Source: Rubrivivax sp. (GTDB lineage Bacteria > Pseudomonadota > Gammaproteobacteria > Burkholderiales > Burkholderiaceae_C). From it: DNA of 64,000 nucleotides. Made by a program: the position numbers and the translations under genes. The stretch is taken from assembly GCA_019635285.1 (NCBI GenBank), contig JAHBZS010000001.1:171609-235608 (forward strand). The letters are read 5' to 3'. The notes beneath the pieces are model-generated. The model was given only the letters and a program-made list of their open reading frames with translations, had not been told where the DNA came from and did not search any database. Below, in pieces: positions 9,610-21,299 of the stretch. Numbering within the stretch: position 1 is the first letter of the stretch; every line of letters begins with the position of its first letter.

Positions 9610-9914
9610 GCCCGTCCGCACGTGCGGCCTGGCCGACTTCGGCACCTTCAGCGTCCTTCAGGCCAGTCCGCAAGCATGCGGCCTGGCCGACTTCGGCACC
9701 TTCGGCGTCCTTCAGGCCAGCCCGCAAGCATGCGGCCTGGCTGACTTCGGCACCTTCAGCGTCCTTCAGGCCAGTCCGCAAGCATGCGGCCTGGCCGACT
9801 TCGGCACCTTCGGCGTCCTTCAGGCCAGCCCGCAAGCATGCGGCCTGGCCGACTTCGGCACCCTCGGTGTCCTTCAGGCCAGTCCGCAAGCATGCGGCCT
9901 GGCCGACTTCGGCA
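9610..9914. repeat. Tandem array of six 54-bp hairpin repeats
   Basis: Six direct repeats with an exact 54-bp period fill most of the 430-bp gap between ftsK and the Crp-type gene; the GCATGCGG core occurs at 9674, 9728, 9782, 9836 and 9890, and a variant lies near 9618. Each unit has an imperfect hairpin, GGCCAG-Y-CCGCA, loop AGCA, TGCGG-C-CTGGCC, with 5 and 6 paired bases around one mismatch. Copies differ at a few positions (T/C in the arm, CAGCG/CGGCG after it). Because 54 is a multiple of three, several frames are open and give 18-residue peptide repeats such as AEVGQAACLRTGLKDAEG. No start or ribosome site supports translation, so it is called non-coding. Confidence 0.9.
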
Positions 9915-9942
9915 CAAAACAGCACGCAGGTGCTGTTTTGTG
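9913..9942 (-). terminator. Strong hairpin terminator after the Crp/Fnr-type gene
   Basis: A perfect 13-bp stem (arms 9913-9925 and 9930-9942) with a 4-base loop GCAG starts 5 bases after the stop codon at 9947. The outer part of each arm is A/T rich (CACAAAA / TTTTGTG), so it can act as an intrinsic terminator on either strand. It separates the regulator from the 54-bp repeat array. Confidence 0.75.
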
Positions 9943-9946
9943 TCCT

Positions 9947-10615
9947 TCAGTCGTTCTGCAGGCGTTCTTTGATGATCACCGAGCCGTTTTCCTGCGTCTC
10001 GATGACGCCGCGCTCTTCCAGGTCCTTCATGACCCGGCTGACCATCTCGCGCGACGCGCCCACCACCTTGGCCATGTCCTGCCGCGACACCTTGTGGCGG
10101 ATGATCTTCACGCCCTTGTCGTCCTCGGCCATGTCGAGCAGCGTGCGCGCCACGCGGCCGTACACGTCCAGCAGCGCCAGCGACTCGATCTGGCGGTCGG
10201 CGTTGCGCAGGCGCCGCACCAGGCCGCGCATCACGCCATAGGACAGCGTGGAGTTCTCCGGCAGGCAGCGCGCGAAGTCCGCGCGGGCCAGCACCAGCAT
10301 GTCGGTCTGCACCTCGGCGCGCACCGTGGCCGAATGCGGTTCGTTGTCGATGAGGCTCATCTCGCCGACGTAGTCGCCCGCTTCCAGCACGGCCAGGATG
10401 ACCTCGCGGCCGCGCGAGTCGGAGGTCAGCACCCGGGCCCGACCGTTGAGCAGGATGAACAGCGCGTTGCTCTTGCGCCCCTGCTCCACCACCAGCTCGC
10501 CGCGGCGCAGGCGGCGCTTGACGACGGCATCGGCGATGGACTGGGCCTGCTCGTTGGTCAACATCGAAAACAACGGCACCCTGCGGATCAGGTCCAGGTT
10601 GGACATCAACGACAT
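9947..10615 (-). CDS. Crp/Fnr-family transcriptional regulator
   Basis: A 222-residue regulator with an N-terminal cyclic-nucleotide-binding beta barrel (about 15-130, with [14 protein letters not shown] and HSATVRA) and a C-terminal winged helix; the recognition region is [20 protein letters not shown] near 170-190. It lacks the N-terminal cysteine cluster of Fnr (only one Cys), so it should not carry an oxygen-sensing iron-sulfur cluster; its ligand, if any, is more likely a nucleotide. The start at 10615 has AGGGGA six bases upstream. It diverges from trxB; the intergenic dyad ACAAT-N7-ATTGT is a candidate self-binding site. Confidence 0.9.
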   Translation of the reverse strand: MSLMSNLDLIRRVPLFSMLTNEQAQSIADAVVKRRLRRGELVVEQGRKSNALFILLNGRARVLTSDSRGREVILAVLEAGDYVGEMSLIDNEPHSATVRAEVQTDMLVLARADFARCLPENSTLSYGVMRGLVRRLRNADRQIESLALLDVYGRVARTLLDMAEDDKGVKIIRHKVSRQDMAKVVGASREMVSRVMKDLEERGVIETQENGSVIIKERLQND

Positions 10616-10677
10616 CGACGATCCCCTCGCTCTTGGTTATTGCCCCGCAGCGCCGGTGCTCTGCGGCATCGGTCACT

Positions 10678-10694
10678 ACAATTACATCTATTGT
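10678..10694. promoter_or_regulatory. Dyad ACAAT-N7-ATTGT between crp-type gene and trxB
   Basis: A short AT-rich inverted repeat in an otherwise GC-rich 183-bp divergent intergenic region. TACAAT (10677-10682), inside the left arm, could be a -10 element for trxB. The site could be an operator for the divergent Crp-type regulator, but it does not match the classic TGTGA-N6-TCACA. Low-confidence inference. Confidence 0.3.
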
Positions 10695-10741
10695 GCCTAT
10701 AGGTGGGCTGGATTCCATTCAGGAGCCCCCCCAGCTTGTAG

Positions 10742-11763
<1,022 letters not shown>

Positions 11764-11814
11764 TGCGGGCTTTGCCGCTTTCACGGCAGACCCCAACACC
11801 TCTGGAGAGCGTCC

Positions 11815-12048
11815 ATGGCACGCGTCTGTCAAGTCACGGGCAAGGGCCCGATGGTGGGAAACAACGTTTCCCACGCCAACAACAAGACCAAGCGCCGCTG
11901 GCTGCCGAACCTGCAGTACCGCCGCTTCTGGGTCGAGAGCGAGAACCGCTGGGTGCGCCTGCGCGTCAGCAACTCGGGCCTGCGCCTGATCGACAAGGTC
12001 GGCATCGACCAGGTCGTGACCGACCTGCGCGCCCGCGGCGAACTCTGA
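11815..12048 (+). CDS. rpmB: 50S ribosomal protein L28
   Basis: Large-subunit protein L28, 77 residues as usual. The N-terminus [28 protein letters not shown] is diagnostic in its parts ([15 protein letters not shown]), followed by LQYRRFWV and the conserved C-terminal segment. GGAGAG lies upstream of the ATG. It is followed 20 bp later by rpmG, the conserved L28-L33 pair. Confidence 0.98.
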   Translation: MARVCQVTGKGPMVGNNVSHANNKTKRRWLPNLQYRRFWVESENRWVRLRVSNSGLRLIDKVGIDQVVTDLRARGEL

Positions 12049-12068
12049 ACTGAATCGGGAGCGACACC

Positions 12069-12239
12069 ATGGCCACCAAAGGCGGACGCGAAAAGATCAA
12101 GCTGGAATCCTCGGCGGGTACCGGGCATTTCTACACCACCAGCAAGAACAAGAAGACCACGCCGGGCAAGCTGGAATTCAACAAGTTCGATCCGGTCGCG
12201 CGCAAGCACGTGATCTACAAGGAAACGAAGCTGAAGTAG
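12069..12239 (+). CDS. rpmG: 50S ribosomal protein L33
   Basis: Large-subunit protein L33, 56 residues: [20 protein letters not shown] at the start, then FYTTSKNKK and [17 protein letters not shown], the standard bacterial ending. There are no zinc-binding cysteines, so it is the zinc-independent form. GGGAG lies upstream of the ATG. A clear terminator follows 20 bp after the stop. Confidence 0.98.
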   Translation: MATKGGREKIKLESSAGTGHFYTTSKNKKTTPGKLEFNKFDPVARKHVIYKETKLK

Positions 12240-12259
12240 CGCTGCGCTGGATGAAAAGC

Positions 12260-12286
12260 GGGGTCGCGTGGCGACCCCTTTTCTTT
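12260..12286 (+). terminator. Intrinsic terminator of rpmB-rpmG
   Basis: Stem GGGGTCGC (12260-12267), loop GTG, GCGACCCC (12271-12278), then TTTTCTTT. The A-rich stretch before the stem and the T tract after it make this a textbook terminator. Confidence 0.9.
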
Positions 12287-12315
12287 TGTCCAACAAGTTC
12301 TTTGCCCAAAACAGA

Positions 12316-12335
12316 CGGCGCCCCGCGGGGCGCCG
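12316..12335 (-). terminator. Perfect 20-bp palindrome, probable terminator of the desaturase gene
   Basis: CGGCGCCCCG/CGGGGCGCCG is a perfect inverted repeat lying 36 bases after the stop of the minus-strand desaturase and followed on that strand by TCTGTTTT. It lies back to back with the rpmG terminator. Confidence 0.6.
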
Positions 12336-12370
12336 TTGTTCTTCGAGGTGAAGGACCTCGCCGTTATGCG

Positions 12371-13594
12371 TCAGGCGTGCGCCGCGCGCAGCTTCACCGA
12401 GAACTCCTGCAGCGCAGCGATGCCGCTGTCCTCGGCCTTCTTGCACCAGGCCTGCAGGTCGGCCACCAGCTGGTCGGCGGAGACGTTGGTGCGCGTCCAC
12501 AGCGCGCGCAGTTCCTCGCGCATGGCCACCAGCTTGCCCAGCACCGGGCTGTCGCCCACGGCCTTGGCCAGCAGCGGCTTCTGGCCCTGCGGGATCTTGT
12601 CGTCGTCGCGGTGCAGCCAGCGGCGCGCCGCGTTCATGCTCTTCCAGCTGGCCGCGTTGTGCGCACCCTGCGCCTTCATGCGCGCCAGTTCGCTGGCACA
12701 GGCACGCTTCAGCTCGGCGGCGTAGTGCGCCATCACCTCGTAGCGGTTGGCGATGATCGCCTCCAGCGTCTTGTCGTCGGCCACCGGGCGCACCGCCCCC
12801 AGCTTCAGCTGCGGCGGGGTCTTGCGCACCTTGGCCAAGCCCAGCAGCTCCAGGCCGCGGATGTAGGTCCAGCCGATGTCGAACTCGTGGGGCTTGACCG
12901 ACAGCTTGGCCGAGGTCGGGTAGGTGTGGTGGTTGTTGTGCAGCTCTTCGCCGCCGATGATGATGCCCCAGGGCGAGATGTTGGTCGACGCGTCGGCGGC
13001 TTCGAAGTTGCGATAGCCCCACCAGTGGCCCAGGCCGTTGATGATGCCCGCGGCGGTGACCGGGATCCAGGCCATCTGCACGGCCCACACGGTGGCACCG
13101 AGGGCGCCGAACAGCATCAGGTCGATGATCAGCATCACGCCCACGCCCTGCCAGCTGTAGCGGCTGTAGACGTTGCGCTCCAGCCAGTCGTCCGGCGTGT
13201 TGTGGCCGTACTTGTCCAGCGTGTCCTGCACCTTGGCTTCGGCCCGGTAGAGCTCGCTGCCGGTGAGCAGCACGGTCTTGATGCCGCGCGTGACCGGGCT
13301 GTGCGGGTCGTCGACGGTCTCGCACTTGGCGTGGTGCTTGCGGTGGATGGCGACCCATTCTTTGGTCACCATGCCGGTGGTCAGCCACAGCCAGAAGCGG
13401 AAGAAGTGCGACGGAATGGCGTGCAGTTCCAGCGCCCGGTGGGCCTGCGCGCGGTGCAGGAAGATGGTGACGCTGGCGATGGTGATGTGGGTCAGCACCA
13501 GCGTGATCAGCACCACCTGCCACAGCGATGCCCCCAGCAGGCCGTTGGCCAACAGGTCAACCACCGCGTCGTGCACCGTCATGAGTACGTTCAT
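12371..13594 (-). CDS. Acyl-CoA desaturase (delta-9 type) with long C-terminal extension
   Basis: Membrane di-iron fatty acid desaturase, 407 residues with the start at 13594. The three histidine boxes are present: HRAQAH (47-52), HRKHH (84-88) and HNNHH (219-223), with hydrophobic segments around residues 20-45, 60-75 and 155-190. It probably introduces a double bond into membrane acyl chains using an external electron donor. The region after residue about 235 is a 170-residue, basic, helical extension with no recognised domain. An upstream in-frame start at 13678 exists but that segment does not look coding. A TACAAT box (13643-13648, minus strand) could be the -10. Confidence 0.88.
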   Translation of the reverse strand: MNVLMTVHDAVVDLLANGLLGASLWQVVLITLVLTHITIASVTIFLHRAQAHRALELHAIPSHFFRFWLWLTTGMVTKEWVAIHRKHHAKCETVDDPHSPVTRGIKTVLLTGSELYRAEAKVQDTLDKYGHNTPDDWLERNVYSRYSWQGVGVMLIIDLMLFGALGATVWAVQMAWIPVTAAGIINGLGHWWGYRNFEAADASTNISPWGIIIGGEELHNNHHTYPTSAKLSVKPHEFDIGWTYIRGLELLGLAKVRKTPPQLKLGAVRPVADDKTLEAIIANRYEVMAHYAAELKRACASELARMKAQGAHNAASWKSMNAARRWLHRDDDKIPQGQKPLLAKAVGDSPVLGKLVAMREELRALWTRTNVSADQLVADLQAWCKKAEDSGIAALQEFSVKLRAAHA

Positions 13595-13740
13595 TGAGAG
13601 CTTTCGTTGTCGTGGGCCCCGCAACAGGCAGGCCCCTGACGAATTGTAGTCGGCAGGCAGGTTTGCAAGTCCTGACAATTACTTAGTGTGGGTAGTCCAA
13701 TCGCGGTTCCGCGCCCGGACTTGAGCCAGATCAGGCTGCG

Positions 13741-15003
13741 CTAACGCCGTCGCCACACCGCGGCAAAGAAGCCGTCGGTACCGTGGCGCTGGGGCCACAG
13801 TCGCAGGCGGCCCTGCGCATCCAGGTCGGCGGCCTGGGCCACATGCGCCTGGGCCAGCAGCTCGCCGGCGGCCAGGGGTTCGAAGGCCGCGGCCTGCGCC
13901 GCCTGGAAGGCGTCGGCCACGTCCTCGTTCTCGGCGCGCAGCGGGCTGCAGGTGGCGTAGACCAGCCGCCCGCCGGGCTTCAGCAGCCGCGCGGCGCTGT
14001 CCAGGATGGCCGCCTGCTTGGCCTGCAGCTCCTGGATGGCCTGCGGCGACTGGCGCCACTTCAGGTCGGGGTTGCGGCGCAGCGTGCCCAGCCCCGAGCA
14101 AGGTGCATCGACCAGCACGCGGTCGATCTTGCCGGCGAGGCGCTTGACGCGCTCGTCGCGCTCGTGCGCCAGCTGCGCCGGATGCACGTTGCTCAGGCCA
14201 CTGCGCGCCAGCCGCGGCTTCATGGCGTCCAGCCGGTGGCCCGAAGTGTCCCAGGCATACAGCCGCCCGGTATTGCGCATCGCCGCGCCCAGCGCCAGCG
14301 TCTTGCCGCCGGCGCCGGCGCAGAAGTCCACCACCATCTCGCCGCGCTTGGGGTCGGTGAGCAGCGCCAGCAGCTGGCTGCCCTCGTCCTGCACCTCGAC
14401 CTCGCCGCGCGTGAACACACCCAGCTTCTGCAGCGCCGGTTTGCCCTGCACGCGCAGGCCCCAGGGCGAATACGGCGTCGGCTGCGCGTCGATGCCGGCC
14501 TCGGCCAGCTCGCGCTGCACCGCCTCGCGCTTCGTCTTCAGCACGTTGACGCGCAGGTCCAGCGGCGCCGGCTGCAGCAGGGCCTGGCACAGCGCCGCGA
14601 AGGCCTCGGCATCCATTTCCGCGCGCAGCGCGCCGGCCAGCCAGTCGGGCAGGTTGTGGCGCAGCTTGTCGGGCAAGGTGGCGGGATCGATCGCGCGGCA
14701 GCGCGCCAGCCAGGCCGCTTCGTCGGCATCGAGCGTGCCCTGCAGGAAGCTGTCTTCGCCCTGCCAGCCCAGCAGCACCAGCCGGCGCTCCAGCGGGCCG
14801 CGGCCCGACTGCGCCAGATGCTGGTACAGCAGCCGCCGGCGCAACACCGCATAGGCGGTCTCGGCCAGCGCATGGCGCTCGCGCGGCCCCAGGCCGCGCT
14901 GCGTGCGGAAGAAAGCGGACACCACGCCGTCGGCAGGCGCGTCGAAACGCAGCAGCCGGCGCAACAGCTCGACCGCGAGCTCGAGGACGGCCTGCGCACG
15001 CAT
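13741..15003 (-). CDS. rsmB: 16S rRNA (cytosine-C5) methyltransferase, RsmB type
   Basis: RsmB/NOP-family methyltransferase that would use SAM to methylate a cytosine (C967-like) of 16S rRNA; 420 residues. The N-terminal 150 residues are a helical NusB/RsmB-like domain, followed by the Rossmann domain with VDFCAGAGGKTLALGA (SAM), motif IV DAPCSGLGTLRRNPD and motif VI YATCSPLRAEN; both catalytic cysteines are present. The start at 15003 was chosen as the ATG nearest the conserved N-terminus; the frame is open much further upstream without sense. It diverges from the DUF1345 gene, 42 bp away. Confidence 0.9.
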   Translation of the reverse strand: MRAQAVLELAVELLRRLLRFDAPADGVVSAFFRTQRGLGPRERHALAETAYAVLRRRLLYQHLAQSGRGPLERRLVLLGWQGEDSFLQGTLDADEAAWLARCRAIDPATLPDKLRHNLPDWLAGALRAEMDAEAFAALCQALLQPAPLDLRVNVLKTKREAVQRELAEAGIDAQPTPYSPWGLRVQGKPALQKLGVFTRGEVEVQDEGSQLLALLTDPKRGEMVVDFCAGAGGKTLALGAAMRNTGRLYAWDTSGHRLDAMKPRLARSGLSNVHPAQLAHERDERVKRLAGKIDRVLVDAPCSGLGTLRRNPDLKWRQSPQAIQELQAKQAAILDSAARLLKPGGRLVYATCSPLRAENEDVADAFQAAQAAAFEPLAAGELLAQAHVAQAADLDAQGRLRLWPQRHGTDGFFAAVWRRR

Positions 15004-15045
15004 CGCCGCATTATCCTCGCCACCCCTCGACTGCCTTCTCCCCCC

Positions 15046-15699
15046 ATGACCTGGCTGAAACAGTTGCGTACCCGCCCGCGGCTGATTGCCGCGGTGACCG
15101 CCGGCGTGGCGGCGGCCACGCTGCTGCCGGCCAGCCTGCCGGCGCCGGAGCGCGCGGTGATCGCCTGGAATGCGGCGATCTGGCTGTACCTGAGCCTGGT
15201 GTGGATCGACATGACCCGCCTGGACCAGGGGCGCCTGCGCCAGCGCGCGGTGGACCATGCAGACGGCGCGCGCATCGTGCTGGCGCTGGCCATCGTGACC
15301 TCGGTCGCCTGCCTGGTGGCCGTCGTCACCGAACTGGCCGCGGCGCGCGCGGCGCACGACGTCTACAACCTGCGGCACGTGGGCCTGGCGCTGGTCACGC
15401 TGGTCGGCTCGTGGCTGCTGCTGCCCACCGAATTCGCGCTGGCCTACGCCAGCCGCTACTACGCGGCCCATGGCTGCGGCCTCGCGTTCCCGGGTGCCAG
15501 CGCCGCCAAGCCGCAGGAGCCCAACTACCTCGACTTCATGTACTTCGCGGTCACCATCGCCGCCGCGTCGCAGACCAGCGACGTGACCGTGACCACCCGC
15601 GACATGCGCACGCTGGTGCTGGTGCACGCGGCGCTGTCCTTTGCCTTCAACGCGCTGGTGCTGGCGCTGGCGATCAACCTCGCCGCCGGCTTGTTCTAG
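15046..15699 (+). CDS. DUF1345 family membrane protein
   Basis: A 217-residue protein with about five to six hydrophobic segments, recognised as DUF1345 by size and by the closing region YLDFMYFAVTIAAASQTSDV, where the family resembles a channel-like pore segment. The function of the family is unknown. It lies between rsmB (divergent) and purN (convergent), alone in its orientation. Confidence 0.8.
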   Translation: MTWLKQLRTRPRLIAAVTAGVAAATLLPASLPAPERAVIAWNAAIWLYLSLVWIDMTRLDQGRLRQRAVDHADGARIVLALAIVTSVACLVAVVTELAAARAAHDVYNLRHVGLALVTLVGSWLLLPTEFALAYASRYYAAHGCGLAFPGASAAKPQEPNYLDFMYFAVTIAAASQTSDVTVTTRDMRTLVLVHAALSFAFNALVLALAINLAAGLF

Positions 15700-15721
15700 G
15701 GCCTCCGCCCATAGGCCGCAC

Positions 15722-16351
15722 TCAGGGCAGCAGCAGCTGCGACGCACCGTCGCGCTGCCGCACCACGCCCCGCTCGATGCGCAGCTTGTCCTCGACGAAC
15801 CAGCGCACCGCGCGCGGGTAGATCTGGTGCTCGGTGGCCAGCACGCGCGCGGCCAGCGCATCGGCGTCGTCGCCGTCGCGCACCGGCACCACCGACTGCA
15901 TGACGATCGGCCCGTGGTCCAGCTGCGGCGTGACGAAGTGCACCGTCGCGCCCACCAGCTTGCAGCCGGCGTCCAGCGCGCGCTGGTGCGTGTGCAGCCC
16001 CGGAAAGGCCGGCAGCAGCGACGGATGGATGTTGAGCATGCGGCCTTCGTAGCGGCGCACGAAGCGCTCGCCCAGGATGCGCATGAAGCCGGCCAGCACC
16101 AGCAGGTCCGGCGCAAAGCGGTCGATGGCCGCGGCCAGCGCGTCGTCGAAGGCCTCGCGCGTGCCGAAGGCCTGGTGGTCGACCACCGCGGTGGCGATGC
16201 CGTGGGCCGCGGCGAACTGCAGGCCGCCGGCGTTGGCGCGGTTGCTGATCACCGCCGCCACGCGCGCCGGCCATCCTTCGGCGGCGCAGCGCTGCTGGAT
16301 GGCTTCCATGTTGGAGCCGCGGCCGGAGATCAGGATGACGATCGACTTCAT
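15722..16351 (-). CDS. purN: Phosphoribosylglycinamide formyltransferase PurN
   Basis: Third step of purine synthesis: transfers a formyl group from 10-formyl-THF to GAR. 209 residues from the ATG at 16351 (MKSIVILISGRGSNMEA). The folate site and catalytic Asn/His lie in MLNIHPSLLPAFPG, and the catalytic Asp in LDHGPIV. Length and motifs are normal. The frame is open upstream, but the family N-terminus fixes the start. Confidence 0.96.
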   Translation of the reverse strand: MKSIVILISGRGSNMEAIQQRCAAEGWPARVAAVISNRANAGGLQFAAAHGIATAVVDHQAFGTREAFDDALAAAIDRFAPDLLVLAGFMRILGERFVRRYEGRMLNIHPSLLPAFPGLHTHQRALDAGCKLVGATVHFVTPQLDHGPIVMQSVVPVRDGDDADALAARVLATEHQIYPRAVRWFVEDKLRIERGVVRQRDGASQLLLP

Positions 16352-16415
16352 CGCGCGGCAGTGTAGCGACGCCCGGCTCATAGAATCGCCACTCCGCCGC
16401 AGCCCTTCAGCCACC

Positions 16416-17623
16416 ATGCAACCCCGCGTTCTCTCCGGCATGCGCCCCACCGGCGCCATGCACCTGGGCCACTACCACGGCGCGCTCAAGAACTGGGTGC
16501 GGCTGCAGCAGGACTACGACTGCTTCTACTTCGTCGCCGACTGGCACGCGCTGACCACGCACTACGAAGAGCGCGAGGTGATGGGCCAGTTCGTCTACGA
16601 GATGGTCACCGACTGGCTGGCCGCCGGCCTGGACCCCGAGCGCTGCACCATCTTCCTGCAAAGCCGCCTGCCCGAGCATGCCGAGCTGTTCACCCTGCTG
16701 GCCATGGGCACGCCGCTGGGCTGGCTGGAGCGCGTGCCGACCTACAAGGACCAGATGGAGAAGCTGGCCGACCGCGACCTGGCGACCTACGGCTTCCTGG
16801 GCTACCCGCTGCTGCAGGCGGCCGACATCCTGATCTACAAGGCCGCGTTCGTACCGGTGGGTGAGGACCAGGCCTCGCACGTGGAGCTGACGCGCGAGGT
16901 GGCGCGGCGCTTCAACCATCTGTACGGCCGCGCGTCCGACTTCGACGCCCAGGTGGCGGCCACGCTGGCCAAGCTGAGCAAGGACGACCAGCGCTACTTC
17001 AACAAGTGCAAGCGCGAATTCGGCGAATCGGGCAAGGCCGAGCCGCTGGCCAAGGGCGAGGCGCTGGTGCAGCGCGCGGCGGCGGCCATCGCGGGCTGGA
17101 CCGCGTCCGACACCGAACTGCTGCTCGGCCACCTGCGCGGCGCCGGCAAGACCATCCTCACCGAACCGCAGGCGCTGCACACCGAAGTGACCAAGCTGCC
17201 GGGCCTGGACGGCGCGAAGATGAGCAAGAGCTACGGCAACTCGATCGCCATGCGCGAGGCGCCGGCCGAGGTGGAGCGCAAGATCAAGCGCATGCCCACC
17301 GACCCGGCGCGCGTGCACCGCAGCGACCCCGGCGACCCGAACAAATGCCCGGTGTGGCAGTTCCACAAGGTCTACAGCGACGCGGCGACGCAGGACTGGG
17401 TGGTCAAGGGCTGCACCAGCGCCGGCATCGGCTGCCTGGAATGCAAGCAGCCGGTGATCGACGGCATCCTGAAGGAGCAGCAGCCCTGGCGCGAGCGCGC
17501 CGAGGCCTACCTGAGCAACCCGAAGCAGGTGCAGTGGATCGTCGAGAACGGCACCGAGCGCGCGCGCACGGTCGCCAAGCAGACCATGCGCGACGTGCGC
17601 GACGCCATGGGGCTGTTGTACTG

Positions 17624-17624
<1 letters not shown>
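16416..17624 (+). CDS. trpS: Tryptophan-tRNA ligase
   Basis: Class I aminoacyl-tRNA synthetase, 402 residues, the longer betaproteobacterial form. The HIGH-type motif is HLGHYHG (near residue 15) and the KMSKS loop AKMSKSYGN lies near 268. The start MQPRVLSGMRPTG is the family N-terminus. Its stop overlaps the start of the next gene as TGATG, so the PLP enzyme downstream is probably translated by coupling. Confidence 0.96.
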
Positions 17625-21128
<3,504 letters not shown>

Positions 21129-21182
21129 TCCGGGGGCGCCGATGCGCGGCCCGGGCATGGGCGACGCGCATCGGCGCTTCGC

Positions 21183-21299
21183 CTACGCCACAAACTCGTC
21201 CACCTGCCGCGGGTCCTCGTCGCAGATCCAGCACTCGGCCAGCTTGCCGCCGCGCACGCGTTCGACGCTCAGGCCCTCTTCGGGCGAGGGCCGCGTCAC
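21183..21299 (-). pseudogene. Remnant of an NTF2/SnoaL-like protein (38 codons)
   Basis: After the dimethylglycine-dehydrogenase-like gene the minus strand has a 38-codon frame that starts GTG overlapping that gene's stop (GTGA) and ends at 21183. Its second half, GGKLAECWICDEDPRQVDEF, looks like the C-terminal strand-helix of SnoaL/NTF2-like proteins (compare G-K-x-x-E-x-W-x-x-D-E-D-x-x-x-V-D-E-F). The rest of such a domain, about 100 residues, is missing, so this is most likely the remains of a deleted gene. It may still be translated as a short peptide. Confidence 0.4.

Noticed and set aside
9610-9914. CRISPR array
   Set aside because: The whole 54-bp unit is repeated with no unique spacers, and no cas genes are present.
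9605-9925. A protein of 18-residue repeats (AEVGQAACLRTGLKDAEG) from the 54-bp array
   Set aside because: Open in more than one frame simply because the period is divisible by three; begins with GTG inside a terminator stem and has no ribosome-binding site.
9440-10702. A 420-codon plus-strand open frame covering the repeat array and the Crp-type gene
   Set aside because: It is antisense to the clear Crp/Fnr-type gene and otherwise made of the repeat.
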